A DNA stretch of 64,000 nt, taken from contig NZ_WLCM01000008.1 in NCBI RefSeq assembly GCF_013317235.1, positions 101,532 to 165,531 on the forward strand. Reading direction: 5' to 3'. The position numbers were made by a program, and so were the translations under genes. The stretch comes from Leisingera sp. ANG59 (lineage in GTDB: Bacteria; Pseudomonadota; Alphaproteobacteria; Rhodobacterales; Rhodobacteraceae). The notes below the pieces were generated by a model that had not been told where the DNA came from, made no database searches, and was given only the letters and a program-made list of their open reading frames with translations. The first letter of the stretch is position 1, and each line of letters begins with the position of its first letter. Below, piece after piece: positions 19,255 to 28,086 of the stretch.

Positions 19255-19833
19255 ATGGCTTTCTTTAACCGGCGCAGCTTCCTTGCGCTTGCTTCTGCAG
19301 CTCTGCTTGCCGCATGTGAAGAGCACACCGCTCTGGTCGACCCGACTGTCAGCTCGAACATCAACGTCGTCGACGTACAAATCAACCCGGGCTCCCTGCC
19401 CCTGAAGGAAGACGGAACCGTGCGGACCGGCCGGGAGTACACGCTCTCTGAAACGCAGTTCATTCAGCAGCTTGACGCGGCACTGACGCGCCAGATTCAG
19501 GCCCGCGGCATGAACGGCGGCACCAAAGCCGTTCTGTCTGTCACGCCAACAAAGCTGGCACTGGTTTCCCCTGGGCAATCCTTCGTGGTCGGCGGCCGCA
19601 GCCAGATTGAAGGCATTGTGACCCTCAAGACCACCCAAGGCGAAACCCTTGTGGCTCCCGTCACGGTCAAGGGCTTCACCGACGAACTGCGTGCGGGCGG
19701 CCTGATCGGCGCGATGACCACCCCCTCCGCGTCGGAAGATTACCGCCGCACGCTGGACGGCTTTGCAAACAATGTGAGCCGCAAGCTGTTCGAAAACCTG
19801 ACCGTCGGCATTGGCGGCACGGTCATCAACTGA
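19255..19833 (+). CDS. Lipoprotein with Tat/Sec-type leader, unknown function
   Basis: A 192-residue lipoprotein. The leader MAFFNRRSFLALASAALLAA ends in lipobox LLAAC (Cys21); the NRRSFLAL core resembles a twin-arginine motif, so Tat export is possible. The mature part contains SNINVVDVQINPGSLPLKED, QFIQQLDAALTRQIQARGMN, GGRSQIEGIVTLKTTQGETL and a Gly-rich end. This resembles an outer-membrane-associated beta-alpha fold. AAGGGG lies about 9 bases before the ATG. It is divergent from pccB and convergent with the 402-residue gene. No family recognised. Confidence 0.75.
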   Translation: MAFFNRRSFLALASAALLAACEEHTALVDPTVSSNINVVDVQINPGSLPLKEDGTVRTGREYTLSETQFIQQLDAALTRQIQARGMNGGTKAVLSVTPTKLALVSPGQSFVVGGRSQIEGIVTLKTTQGETLVAPVTVKGFTDELRAGGLIGAMTTPSASEDYRRTLDGFANNVSRKLFENLTVGIGGTVIN

Positions 19834-19860
19834 CCAGACACGTAAAGCCGGGCCGCCGCA

Positions 19861-21069
19861 TCAGGCGGCCTTGGCAATCCCGGCGATCTGGCGCAGGGCG
19901 TTGCCCAGCGGCGCCCGGACGGGGGCGGAGATGCCAAAGGGGTTTTCCTCCACTAGGGCAATCACCGGATCACCCTTGAGAAACTTGCCGTAGGCCGCAA
20001 CCTGCGCCAGTAGCGCCTGAGCGGCTGTCTTGCGGGCCTCGCCGGTGGCGGACTTCATTTCGAACAGAGCCTTCATCAGCGCGGTCTGGTTGCCGTCGGT
20101 GGCGCCCGCCAGGCCGGCATCGGCGATTTGTGCCAGTACCGGGTGGTTCTGGGACCGCAGGGCAGCCTGCAGCTCGGAGATGCCGCGGTCCGCCTCTTCC
20201 TTGGCGGCCTGCCAGATTGCCATCACATCCTCTTGCGGCGCCTCAACATCTGCCGGTGCGTCAAGGGCCTGCGCAAGCGCTTTCAGCCCAGCCGCTGCCT
20301 CACTCAGCGCACCGGATTTCAGCTGCGCGGCAATCTCCCTGGCCTTGGCAGCCAAAGGTGCTGCCTGGTCCGACGGCAGGGTTTTGATCCTGGCGGCCTG
20401 TTCGTTAAGAAGCTTGCCGAGGCGGCCTGCCTGCTGCTGATCGGCCGAGGGTTTTGCAGACTGCCCCTGAAGTTTGGCCAGCGCCGCCTCCAGCCGGGTC
20501 AGGCGGACGGCGCAGCCATCATGGTCGCCCTGCCCCAGGAGCTTGGCGCTGGCCTTCACCTCCGGCGCGAGCTTACCAGCAAGGTCCGGGCTGCCCAGCG
20601 CCTTGACCGCTTCCGCCGCGGCGGCGATGCGCTGCTTCAAGGCGGCGGCAGTGCCGTCATCCGCCTGTGCCGGTGCGGTGGCTTCCTGATCTTCGGCGTC
20701 GTCATCCGGCAAGGTTTCCTCGTCGATGATGCTGCCGTCTGGACCGAGGAGGACAGGTTTGAACTTGACCATGCCTTCCTTCATGAACCGCTTCTTCAGC
20801 TGTTTGACGATACCCTTCAGCGGTTTTTCGGGCTGCAGGAAGACCTCGTTCTCCTCCACCCGCAGGGTGCCGAAGCAGGTTTTCTTGATGCCTGGAATCT
20901 TCTTCAGGTCTCCGCGCAGCACCTTGCCGGGCTTGCGCAGGTCGATCATCAGCCCGCAGGTTTCCGGCTTGGCCCCCAGGCCAAAGGCGAAGGGCAGCTC
21001 CTTGCCGGACGCCTTGGATTTCTTGATGAGTTTCAGGACGGCATCGGTGTCAAAAGCCTGGTCGGACAT
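19861..21069 (-). CDS. Hypothetical helical protein, third gene of a toxin-like operon
   Basis: A 402-residue soluble protein. Residues about 8-110 form a basic globular domain (LIKKSKASGKELPFAFGLGA, then ETCGLMIDLRKPGKVLRGDL, KTCFGTLRVEENEVFLQPEK and LKGIVKQLKKRFMKEGMVKF). An acidic Asp/Glu linker follows near 115-140, and the rest is Ala/Leu/Gln-rich helix with heptad-like spacing (IAAAAEAVKALGSPDLAGKL and similar). No signal or membrane segment. AAGGAAA precedes the ATG, which is 9 bases after the stop of the 125-residue gene. I recognise no family. By position it could be a chaperone, adaptor or immunity factor for the 924-residue protein. Confidence 0.75.
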   Translation of the reverse strand: MSDQAFDTDAVLKLIKKSKASGKELPFAFGLGAKPETCGLMIDLRKPGKVLRGDLKKIPGIKKTCFGTLRVEENEVFLQPEKPLKGIVKQLKKRFMKEGMVKFKPVLLGPDGSIIDEETLPDDDAEDQEATAPAQADDGTAAALKQRIAAAAEAVKALGSPDLAGKLAPEVKASAKLLGQGDHDGCAVRLTRLEAALAKLQGQSAKPSADQQQAGRLGKLLNEQAARIKTLPSDQAAPLAAKAREIAAQLKSGALSEAAAGLKALAQALDAPADVEAPQEDVMAIWQAAKEEADRGISELQAALRSQNHPVLAQIADAGLAGATDGNQTALMKALFEMKSATGEARKTAAQALLAQVAAYGKFLKGDPVIALVEENPFGISAPVRAPLGNALRQIAGIAKAA

Positions 21070-21078
21070 TGCATTTCC

Positions 21079-21456
21079 TTAGGCGCCAGTGAAGGCGTCC
21101 CACTCCTCTGCGCTCATTTCAACAAACTCCAGATCGGCCTCGTCGCCGGGCTCTGACAGCGGCTGTCCGGGCCAGATCATGCCGTATGCACGGCGGAACA
21201 GCGCCTCCAGCTCCGGGTCGGAAAACGGGTACTGCTGGCCTGCAAACTGGCCGATGCGCCCGTCCGGGGTGGCAATCAGCGCATCCAGCGCCAGGCGCAG
21301 CCAATCGAGGTTGCCCTCCTTATGGGCGCGTTTGTGCATGGCGCGGATGTCGGCATCGAATTGCGCCAGATCAGCCATCGGATCGGGCGCGTTCACTGCC
21401 CGCCCCATGGTCAGGAGCCGCGTGTAGCCTTCAATCAGTTCCTTGCGGATTTTCAT
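21079..21456 (-). CDS. Small hypothetical protein, candidate immunity protein
   Basis: A 125-residue acidic helical protein: MKIRKELIEGYTRLLTMGRA, then DPMADLAQFDADIRAMHKRA, GNLDWLRLALDALIATPDGR and FSDPELEALFRRAYGMIWPG, with a strongly acidic end, EADLEFVEMSAEEWDAF. No signal peptide or known domain. Its ATG overlaps the stop of the 924-residue gene (ATGA), so the two are translationally coupled. A small acidic gene directly after a large protein with a toxin-like C-terminus is the position expected of a cognate immunity gene; this is inference from layout, not homology. Confidence 0.7.
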   Translation of the reverse strand: MKIRKELIEGYTRLLTMGRAVNAPDPMADLAQFDADIRAMHKRAHKEGNLDWLRLALDALIATPDGRIGQFAGQQYPFSDPELEALFRRAYGMIWPGQPLSEPGDEADLEFVEMSAEEWDAFTGA

Positions 21457-24227
21457 GGGATCATGTTCCCCGGATTGCCATTGGTGTAGGTCTTGGTTTC
21501 ATTGTCCCAGCCATCAGCGACCGGGTATTGCTGCATCATCACCCAGCGGCCCCTGATCCTGGCCGGCGGGGCGCCGTGGCGGGCCGTGTATTTCGCGACG
21601 TAATCGGCGTTATCCTGTGCCTTTTCCTGCGGATGGTCCGTCCCCGGATCGGGATGGTCCGTGGTTTCGGCAGGCAGCTTCTCCGGCTCCCAGATGAAGT
21701 TCACATAGGCGCGGGTCAGCCCCTCGATCTCCTCGAAGGTTTCATAGGTCTTGTCGGGGATCGGCTCGCCGCTGTCATCCAAGCGCACATGCTTCTTGTG
21801 GCCAATGTAGGCCTTGTCGATCGGGCGGCCGTGCTCGACGGTGAAATCGGCGTTTTCGTCCGGGTCGGTCAGCGGGTCGCCGGTGAAGGTCATTTCCGTC
21901 ACCGTGATGTCAATGCCCTTGGCCAGAGCCGCCTGCGCGGCCAGTTCGCGCCCCGCAAGCCAATCCTGCGGACTGTGGAACTTGGACGAGGCACCGGTAT
22001 AGGAGCGCTCATCGTCCGAGTGCGCATTGGGCGGCTTGCCGGTCTTCAGGCGGGTAATCAGGTCCTCGTCGGTGACGTCCGGGCCGTGGCGGTCCAGCGA
22101 GTGGCCCGCATTGCTGTCCGCGCCATCCGCGGCCTCGCAATCCATCGCCACACTGGCGCAAAGCGCGCCGAGATCAGTGCGGATGCTGTCAAAATCAGTC
22201 TTAGCCTTGGCAAAGTCCGGCTTCTTGGCCTCCCCTTCTGCGGCGGCGATACGGACCTCGAAGGGATCCAGCTTGTCTGATCCGGTGCCCGCGCGCTGCA
22301 GCGCCTTCAGGATGCCCTGAACCTGATAGCGGGCGGTGGCCATCGGCTTGGCCTGCTTCAGAAGCGTCAAGTGCGCATCGAGCAGCAGGAAGGCGTCGCT
22401 GAATTCGCCGTCATCATCAGCCCGGTCCGTGGCGGTTTTCAGCGAGGCATCCAGCGCGCTTTCAGCCTCAGCCAGCTTGAGGTATTTCTTGGTCCGGGTG
22501 TGCTCTTTTTGGACGTTGGCGAGCTTGGCGCGGTAGTCGGACATCGCCAGCACCAGATCCAGATAGTCGGTGCGGTTCAGCACACCCCGCAGATCCGCCG
22601 TGGCCTTGGCCGGATCGCCGCCGCGGGCGGTAAGTTCAGCCGCCTGGATCGCGCCCTCCAGCGTGCTGCGCAGGTTTGCCGGATCGACGGGCAGCGTGGA
22701 CAGCAGGTCTTGGGCGGTCTGGCGCAGGGCAAGGTAATCCGGCATCAGCTGCAGTTTCTCCAGCGCGCCTGGCGCGGCGGCAACCGCCGCCGGATAGTTC
22801 CCCCCGGCCAGGGCATCGGTCACCGGCTTGTGGAAATTATACCCCTCAGCCGCCGGGTGCCGGCGCAGGATCGTGTCCATTTCGCGGCGGCTGTCGGTGA
22901 TGGCTTCCAGCTTGAACAGCTGATCGAGTTTTGCGTGATGCTGCGGCGCGCCGGCGTCCATGTCGAAATTGCCGGCCTCAGCCAGCACCCGATGCGCATC
23001 CCAGGTGGCGTTGAGGTCGCTCAGCTCCGGCTCCTTCAGCACCTGCTTCAGCGCGTCATAGCGTTTCTGCAGTGCCTTAAGGATCTGGGTCGAATAGCTC
23101 TGCCCCATGATCGCGGGATGCGCCTTGACCCAGGATTTCAGATCCTTGAGCGCCTTCTTGGGGTCATTGTCGCCGGCAGCGGCCTGTTTGGTCTGGGCGG
23201 CCAGCACGGCCTTGCGGAACTCGGCATCGGTCATCATCGACATGTCGAAGCCGCGCAGGAACTTGGCCAGCGCCGCGCGCTCCCTGGTGCCATAGGCGAT
23301 GAGGGCGTTCAGCTTGGCCTCCGCCTCCGGGAACTTGCTGTCGGTATAGGCCAATTTCTTGGCGTCCTTCAGGTGATCGCGGAAATCCCTGGCATCACGC
23401 AGCTGGCTGCTGAGGATGTTCTGGCAGCGCTTGTGGTGATTGGCTTCGTAATCACACAGAAGGGCATCGAAGCTGACCGCGGCCGCCAGGTGGCCCTCGG
23501 TATCAAGGTTGCTTTTCCAGACCTCCAGCGCCGCCTTGGCACCATTGAAATCCCCCGTCTTCGAGAGCGCGGCCGCCGCCTCCATCTGCGCCGCGCGCGC
23601 CGTGGAGGCGGTTTCCTTGTCCGGATCCCCCATCGGCTTGATCAGCAGGAGCGTGGCACGGGTCCAGTTGTCGAAGAAAACGCCATAGGCCTTGGCGCCG
23701 TCCGCCTTGGCGGAGATGTCCTTGGCCTGCGCCTCCACCGCTTCGAATTGAGTGTCGGAGACGGCGGCAGCCATGGCCTTTAGCGCGGTTTTGATCAGGG
23801 TTTCGAGATAGGTGAAGGCACCCTGGTCCAGGCTGTCGCGCTCCTTGGCGAATTTTTCCTCTGCCGCAGCGAGCGCGGCCTGCGCCTTCTCACGGGCGGC
23901 GGCAATTGCCAGCTGAGCAGTGATCTGGTCTTTCAGCTCCTGAATGCCGCTGTCGATCTGATCGAAGGCCTCCGCCGCGTCCGCGCTGAGGATTTGCTTT
24001 TTCAGCGCCTTGCGCCCGCCTGCCAGGCTGCGCCGGGCGCCGGAGCTGAGCGCAGCCGGAACGGTGATCTTGTTCAGTTCTGCCAGCGCCGCGGTGCGCC
24101 GCTCCTCCAGCGCCGCGCCGCCGGCGTCCGGCATGTCCGGCATCTCCCACGCCTTGGCGTCATAGAAACGTTCGGCCCAGAGCCGGATGGCAGGGTTGTT
24201 GGCAAGCGGATCGGGGGCATTGGCCAT
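21453..24227 (-). CDS. Large helical protein with toxin-like C-terminal domain
   Basis: A 924-residue protein without signal peptide or membrane segment. Residues about 1-700 are Ala/Leu/Lys/Asp-rich helices in loosely repeating units (for example EKAQAALAAAEEKFAKERDS and AVLAAQTKQAAAGDNDPKKA). From residue 708 the character changes: GHSLDRHGPDVTDEDLITRL (708-727), ASSKF (746-750), EHGRPID (798-804) and IEGLTRAYVNFIW (about 835-847). An H..DRHG start with a later ASxxF element resembles the C-terminal RNase-type domains of polymorphic toxins; His709, His714, Arg713 and His799 are candidate active-site residues. GAGGTGATCC precedes the ATG. No VgrG, PAAR, tail or two-partner gene lies nearby. 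The full-length protein is unfamiliar to me. Confidence 0.7.
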   Translation of the reverse strand: MANAPDPLANNPAIRLWAERFYDAKAWEMPDMPDAGGAALEERRTAALAELNKITVPAALSSGARRSLAGGRKALKKQILSADAAEAFDQIDSGIQELKDQITAQLAIAAAREKAQAALAAAEEKFAKERDSLDQGAFTYLETLIKTALKAMAAAVSDTQFEAVEAQAKDISAKADGAKAYGVFFDNWTRATLLLIKPMGDPDKETASTARAAQMEAAAALSKTGDFNGAKAALEVWKSNLDTEGHLAAAVSFDALLCDYEANHHKRCQNILSSQLRDARDFRDHLKDAKKLAYTDSKFPEAEAKLNALIAYGTRERAALAKFLRGFDMSMMTDAEFRKAVLAAQTKQAAAGDNDPKKALKDLKSWVKAHPAIMGQSYSTQILKALQKRYDALKQVLKEPELSDLNATWDAHRVLAEAGNFDMDAGAPQHHAKLDQLFKLEAITDSRREMDTILRRHPAAEGYNFHKPVTDALAGGNYPAAVAAAPGALEKLQLMPDYLALRQTAQDLLSTLPVDPANLRSTLEGAIQAAELTARGGDPAKATADLRGVLNRTDYLDLVLAMSDYRAKLANVQKEHTRTKKYLKLAEAESALDASLKTATDRADDDGEFSDAFLLLDAHLTLLKQAKPMATARYQVQGILKALQRAGTGSDKLDPFEVRIAAAEGEAKKPDFAKAKTDFDSIRTDLGALCASVAMDCEAADGADSNAGHSLDRHGPDVTDEDLITRLKTGKPPNAHSDDERSYTGASSKFHSPQDWLAGRELAAQAALAKGIDITVTEMTFTGDPLTDPDENADFTVEHGRPIDKAYIGHKKHVRLDDSGEPIPDKTYETFEEIEGLTRAYVNFIWEPEKLPAETTDHPDPGTDHPQEKAQDNADYVAKYTARHGAPPARIRGRWVMMQQYPVADGWDNETKTYTNGNPGNMIP

Positions 24228-24403
24228 GGATCACCTCGGCAGCAAATAAGACGGGACTGAAAAACAAGAAAAAATGCAGTTCTGCCCCAGCATAGGCGGC
24301 GCATTGTTTTGCAGGCAAGAGTCTTCTGACGCGGCGTCACACCTGTGCACCGCTGCACATGCGGCAGATGGACAACCCCGGCCGACTGCTCTAACCGGAT
24401 GGT

Positions 24404-25615
24404 ATGTCCACATATGATACCCGGGCCCCGGGCCAGCGGACGCCTCCGCGCATCTTCACCCTGATCCTGCTGGCAGGCCTGTCGGCGCTTGGCATGAACC
24501 TGCATCTGCCGTCGCTGGCGGGGATGGCAGAGTATTACGCGGTCGACTACCGGGTAATGCAGCTGTCGGTGGCGCTGTACTTGGCGGGCAATGCGGTGGT
24601 GCAGATCTTTGTCGGGCCGGTTTCCGACCAGATGGGGCGGCGGCCGGTGATCCTGGGCAGCATCGTGCTGTTCCTGCTGGCCACGCTGGGCTGCATCTAT
24701 GCGCCGACGGCGGAGCTGTTCCTGATGTTCCGGGTGGCGCAGACAGCGGTGGCCGCAACCATGGTGCTGAGCCGCGCCGCGGTGCGCGACATGTATGACA
24801 CCAACGAGGCCGCCAGCATGATCGGCTATGTCACCATGGGCATGGCGGTGGTGCCGATGATCGGCCCGGCAATCGGCGGCTTCCTGGACCAGTGGATGGG
24901 CTGGACCGCCAACTTCTGGCTGCTGTTCCTGGTCGGCGCAGCGACGCTGCTGATCACCTTCACCGATTTCGGCGAGACCGCGCACAAGAGCGGCAAGACG
25001 CTGGTGGCGCAGTTCCGCGAATACCCGGAGCTGTTGAGTTCGCCGCGCTTCTGGGGCTACTCGCTGTCGTCCGGCCTGGCCTCCGGCGCCTTCTTTGCCT
25101 ATCTGGGCGGCGCGCCTTTTGTCGGCACCGAGGTCTATGGCCTGAGCACCGCAGAGCTGGGGGTCTGGTTCTCCGCGCCTGCGGTGGGGTATTTTGCCGG
25201 CAACTTCGTCTCCGGCCGCTATTCCACCCGGCTGGGGGTCAACCGCATGGTGCTGTGGGGCTGCATCATCAATGGCGGCGGGGTGCTGCTGTCGCTGCTG
25301 ATCGCAATGGCGGGCGCGGACAGCGTGATCACCTTCTTCGGCCTGATGTGCTTTGTCGGGCTGGGCAACGGCATGGCGATCCCCAATGCCACCGCAGGCG
25401 CGATTTCGGTGCGGCCGCATCTGGCGGGCACCGCCTCCGGCCTCAGCGGCGCCATCATGATCGGCGCGGGCGCCGCGCTCAGCGCCTTTGCGGGGATGCT
25501 GCTGGTGCCAGGGTCCACCGCGGTGCCGCTGCTGGCGATCATGTTCGGCACCGCCACGTGCGGGCTGGTGGCGATCCTGCTGGTGGTCTGGCGGGAGCGG
25601 CAGATCCGCGCATAA
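24404..25615 (+). CDS. Bcr/CflA-type MFS multidrug exporter
   Basis: A 403-residue, 12-helix major facilitator of the Bcr/CflA drug/proton antiporter subfamily, acting in the inner membrane. The A-like loop is VSDQMGRRPVILG near residues 76-88; the motif-C-like region, MGMAVVPMIGPAIGGFLDQW, near 145-164, is typical of antiporters. Length is normal. The ATG at 24404 has only a weak ribosome site (CGGA), so an internal start remains possible but would remove part of the first helix. It is divergent from the 924-residue gene. The pccR gene follows 76 bases downstream with its own putative operator. Confidence 0.88.
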   Translation: MSTYDTRAPGQRTPPRIFTLILLAGLSALGMNLHLPSLAGMAEYYAVDYRVMQLSVALYLAGNAVVQIFVGPVSDQMGRRPVILGSIVLFLLATLGCIYAPTAELFLMFRVAQTAVAATMVLSRAAVRDMYDTNEAASMIGYVTMGMAVVPMIGPAIGGFLDQWMGWTANFWLLFLVGAATLLITFTDFGETAHKSGKTLVAQFREYPELLSSPRFWGYSLSSGLASGAFFAYLGGAPFVGTEVYGLSTAELGVWFSAPAVGYFAGNFVSGRYSTRLGVNRMVLWGCIINGGGVLLSLLIAMAGADSVITFFGLMCFVGLGNGMAIPNATAGAISVRPHLAGTASGLSGAIMIGAGAALSAFAGMLLVPGSTAVPLLAIMFGTATCGLVAILLVVWRERQIRA

Positions 25616-25642
25616 GCCCCGCCACAAGCTTGCGGGGCAGCC

Positions 25643-25680
25643 TTTGCAATTATACGCTTCGCAGGAATTGAATTTGCAAA
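25643..25680. promoter_or_regulatory. TTTGCAA boxes in front of pccR
   Basis: TTTGCAAT at 25643-25650 and TTTGCAAA at 25673-25680 start 30 bp apart, close to three helical turns, and the second ends 10 bases before the pccR ATG. The same core appears upstream of pccB. This fits autoregulation by PccR, with the proximal box placed to block initiation or translation start. Confidence 0.5.
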
Positions 25681-25690
25681 GGCATGCCCC

Positions 25691-27079
25691 ATGGCCACTC
25701 AGAAACTTTACGCCGGCGCCAAGCTGCGCGAGATGCGGCAGCGGCTGGAGCTGACGCAGAAGGATTTCGCCGCCAAGCTGGGCGTTTCCCTGCCCTATCT
25801 GAACCAGATGGAGAACAACAACCGCCCGGTGTCGACCACGGTGGTTCTGGCACTGGCGCAGGAATTCGGCATGGATGTGACCGAGCTGAGCGCGGGCGAC
25901 AGCGAGCGGCTGGTCAGTGACATGCGCGAGGCAATGGCGGACCCGGTGTTTGCCGATGACGCACCGCCGCTGGCGGACCTGCGGCTGACGGCGTCGAACG
26001 CCCCGGCGCTGGCGCGGGCGTTTCTGGCGCTGCACCGGGCCTACCGGCAGACCCATGAGCGGCTTGCCTCGCTGGATGAGGCGCTGGGGCGGGAGGATGC
26101 GCGCATTCAGGCGAGCCCCTGGGAAGAGGTGCGCGATTTCTTCCATTACTGCGACAACTACATCGACGCGGTGGACCATGCGGCCGAACGCTTCGCCGCC
26201 ACCAATGACATCCGCGCTGCAGCGGTGGCCGAGCTGGAGCGCGGCGGCATCACCGTGCGGCAGACCGAGATGGAAGGTTTGCGCCACTATGATGCGGAGG
26301 CGCAGGTGCTGCATCTGTCGAACCGCTCCGCGCCGCAGACGCAGCTGTTCCAGATGCTGCTGCAGGTGGCGCTTTTGCGGCAGAACACCTTGCTGGAAGC
26401 GACCCTCGATTTTGCAAAGTTCCAGAGCGAGGAAGCCCGCGCCATCGCCAAGATCGGCCTGGCCAACTACTTCGCGGGCGCGGCGCTGATGCCCTATACA
26501 CGGTTCCTGGAAGCGGCGCAGGCCTGCCGCCACGACCTGGAGCTGCTGGCGATCCGCTTCGGCGCCTCGATCGAGCAGATCGCGCACCGGCTGTCGACCA
26601 TGCAGCGGCCCGGCGCCAAGGGGGTGCCGTTCTTCTTTGTGCGGGTGGATCAGGCGGGCACCATCACCAAGCGGCACTCGGCCACGCGGCTGCAGTTTGC
26701 CCGTTTCGGCGGCGCCTGCCCGCTGTGGAACGTGCACCGGGCGTTTGAGACCCCGGGACGCTTCCTGCGCCAGCTGGCGGAGACGCCGGACGGGGTGCGC
26801 TATATCTCGCTGGCGCGGGATGTGTCCAAGCCCGGCGGCTCCTTCGGCGCGCCGGTGCGGCGCTATGCGATTGCGCTGGGGTGCGAGGTGCGCCACGCGG
26901 ACGCGCTGGTCTATGCCGACGGGTTGGATGTGAGCCAGGACAACGCTTATGAGCCGATCGGCATCTCCTGCCGGATCTGTGAGAGAAAGGACTGCCACCA
27001 GCGCTCGGTGCCGCCGCTGGAACGGCGGCTGACCATCAACACCGACCAGCGCGGCGTGCTGCCATATGAGGTAAGCTGA
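25691..27079 (+). CDS. pccR: PccR/ScfR short-chain acyl-CoA transcriptional regulator
   Basis: A 462-residue member of the short-chain fatty acyl-CoA regulator family, which in Rhodobacter sphaeroides activates or represses propionyl-CoA genes. An XRE helix-turn-helix occupies residues about 8-65 (AKLREMRQRLELTQKDFAAK, then LGVSLPYLNQMENNNRPVS). The central IrrE/ImmA-like region has lost the HExxH metal motif, reading TLDFAKFQSEEARAIAKIGL, with LANYFAGAALMPYTRF after it. The C-terminal domain ends with SCRICERKDCHQRSVPP, where Cys427, Cys430 and Cys435 could bind metal. It lies about 6.7 kb from pccB on the opposite strand. TTTGCAAA boxes stand before it and before pccB. Confidence 0.92.
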   Translation: MATQKLYAGAKLREMRQRLELTQKDFAAKLGVSLPYLNQMENNNRPVSTTVVLALAQEFGMDVTELSAGDSERLVSDMREAMADPVFADDAPPLADLRLTASNAPALARAFLALHRAYRQTHERLASLDEALGREDARIQASPWEEVRDFFHYCDNYIDAVDHAAERFAATNDIRAAAVAELERGGITVRQTEMEGLRHYDAEAQVLHLSNRSAPQTQLFQMLLQVALLRQNTLLEATLDFAKFQSEEARAIAKIGLANYFAGAALMPYTRFLEAAQACRHDLELLAIRFGASIEQIAHRLSTMQRPGAKGVPFFFVRVDQAGTITKRHSATRLQFARFGGACPLWNVHRAFETPGRFLRQLAETPDGVRYISLARDVSKPGGSFGAPVRRYAIALGCEVRHADALVYADGLDVSQDNAYEPIGISCRICERKDCHQRSVPPLERRLTINTDQRGVLPYEVS

Positions 27080-27110
27080 GGCTGCCGTGCCGCAGAGCGG
27101 AGCGCTGCAA

Positions 27111-27371
27111 TCAGCCGCGCAGACGGGCCAGCAGGCGGGCCATCAGCGCGCGTTCCGCCTTGGCGGCTGCTTGGGTCGGCTGTTTGGGCTGGTCCGCCGG
27201 GGCCGGCTGCCACTGGCGCGCGCGGCCGGGCGCAGGCTGCTCCTGCTGCGCAGGGACCGCTGTTTCCGCCCGGATCACATTCCGCACCGCTGCCAGGATT
27301 TCGGCATCGGTGGCCTCTGACGGCACCCCTTCGATCTCCTGCCAGCGCCCAGGCTGATAGATCTGTCCCAT
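27111..27371 (-). CDS. Small hypothetical protein, Gln/Pro-rich
   Basis: An 86-residue protein: MGQIYQPGRWQEIEGVPSEA, then DAEILAAVRNVIRAETAVPA, a Gln/Pro/Arg-rich linker and a helical end, AAAKAERALMARLLARLRG. No signal peptide or recognised domain. AAGGAG lies about 8 bases before the ATG at 27371. It converges with pccR, with 31 bases between stops. The amphipathic C-terminal helix may bind a partner, but nothing specific can be inferred. Confidence 0.6.
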   Translation of the reverse strand: MGQIYQPGRWQEIEGVPSEATDAEILAAVRNVIRAETAVPAQQEQPAPGRARQWQPAPADQPKQPTQAAAKAERALMARLLARLRG

Positions 27372-27673
27372 CGGGTTACTCCTTCGAACACTACGCTGCA
27401 CCCTTTGGCCTGAGGACAAATTCAGGCTGTAGTCTGTAGATAGTGCACCCGGTCACAATTTTGACGAATTTGCCTTAAATTCATCCAAATTACCCCGTTC
27501 CGGGAAGAAAATCATCAACAGTTGGCCGGGCGGTTCGGCACTGTTGCCGGTTCAGGATCAATGCGGCGGTCGCGAATCCCCGGGCCGCCGCTCCGCGCAA
27601 GGGAAGGCCCTTGTGCCGGATGTAAAAAAGGGGCGCCGCAAGCACCCCTTCTCCGTTGCGCCGTCCGGCGGCA
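27372..27673. other. 302-base intergenic region with a terminator
   Basis: Between two minus-strand genes. It holds the terminator of the YdcH gene (27623-27650) and the promoter region of the 86-residue gene, AT-richer from about 27410 to 27500 (ATAGTGCACC, TTGACGAATTTG). The open frames in it are arbitrary and lack ribosome sites. Confidence 0.5.
27623..27650 (-). terminator. Intrinsic terminator of the YdcH gene
   Basis: On the minus strand, AAGGGGTGC, a TTGCG loop and GCGCCCCTT are followed by a run of T. It lies 24 bases past the YdcH stop. Confidence 0.8.
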
Positions 27674-27913
27674 TCACGCCTTGGACAGGATCCCCCAGAT
27701 CTCATCCTTGAGCGCAGCGCGCTGTTTGCGCATTTCGGTCTCGGCCTGTGCGCTGACCGGCTCCACATTGGTTTCCGCCCGGTGCACGGCGCGGTTCACC
27801 GCGTGGTAGTCATCCGACAGCTTGGCGAAATGCGCGTCGGACTGTTTCAGCTGGCTCATCAGCGCCGCTTTCTCCGGGAATTCCTCGGCCAGTTCATGGG
27901 GAGTGTTGGACAC
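27674..27913 (-). CDS. YdcH (DUF465) family protein
   Basis: A 79-residue helical protein, MSNTPHELAEEFPEKAALMS, then LKQSDAHFAKLSDDYHAVNR and MRKQRAALKDEIWGILSKA. This is the classic DUF465/YdcH pattern, a short antiparallel helical hairpin of unknown function found throughout proteobacteria. Translation starts at a GTG (27911-27913), with AAGGAG about 9 bases ahead. It is monocistronic, with a strong terminator. Confidence 0.85.
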   Translation of the reverse strand: MSNTPHELAEEFPEKAALMSQLKQSDAHFAKLSDDYHAVNRAVHRAETNVEPVSAQAETEMRKQRAALKDEIWGILSKA

Positions 27914-28028
27914 CTGCTCGCTCCTTCTTCCTAGGGTCGGTTGCAGATTATTGCCTGCCCTGCCCGGCCACTTTGACGCGGATCAAAAGATGACCGCAGC
28001 GGGCGGATTTTCGGGAAAATTCCGGCAG

Positions 28029-28068
28029 CAAAAAGCCGCCCGCACAAAGGGGAGGTGGCGGGCGGCTT
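28029..28068 (-). terminator. Intrinsic terminator after betA
   Basis: AAGCCGCCCGC at 28033-28043 pairs with GCGGGCGGCTT at 28058-28068; on the minus strand a TTTTT run follows. It lies about 20 bases past the betA stop and closes the bet operon. Confidence 0.8.
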
Positions 28069-28086
28069 GCTGGCAGCGCAACAGGA

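Noticed and set aside
24074..26998. 974-codon open frame on the minus strand opposite the MFS exporter and pccR
   Set aside because: Arg/His/Gln-rich translation with no domain, lying antisense to two clear genes; GC-rich DNA gives such shadow frames.
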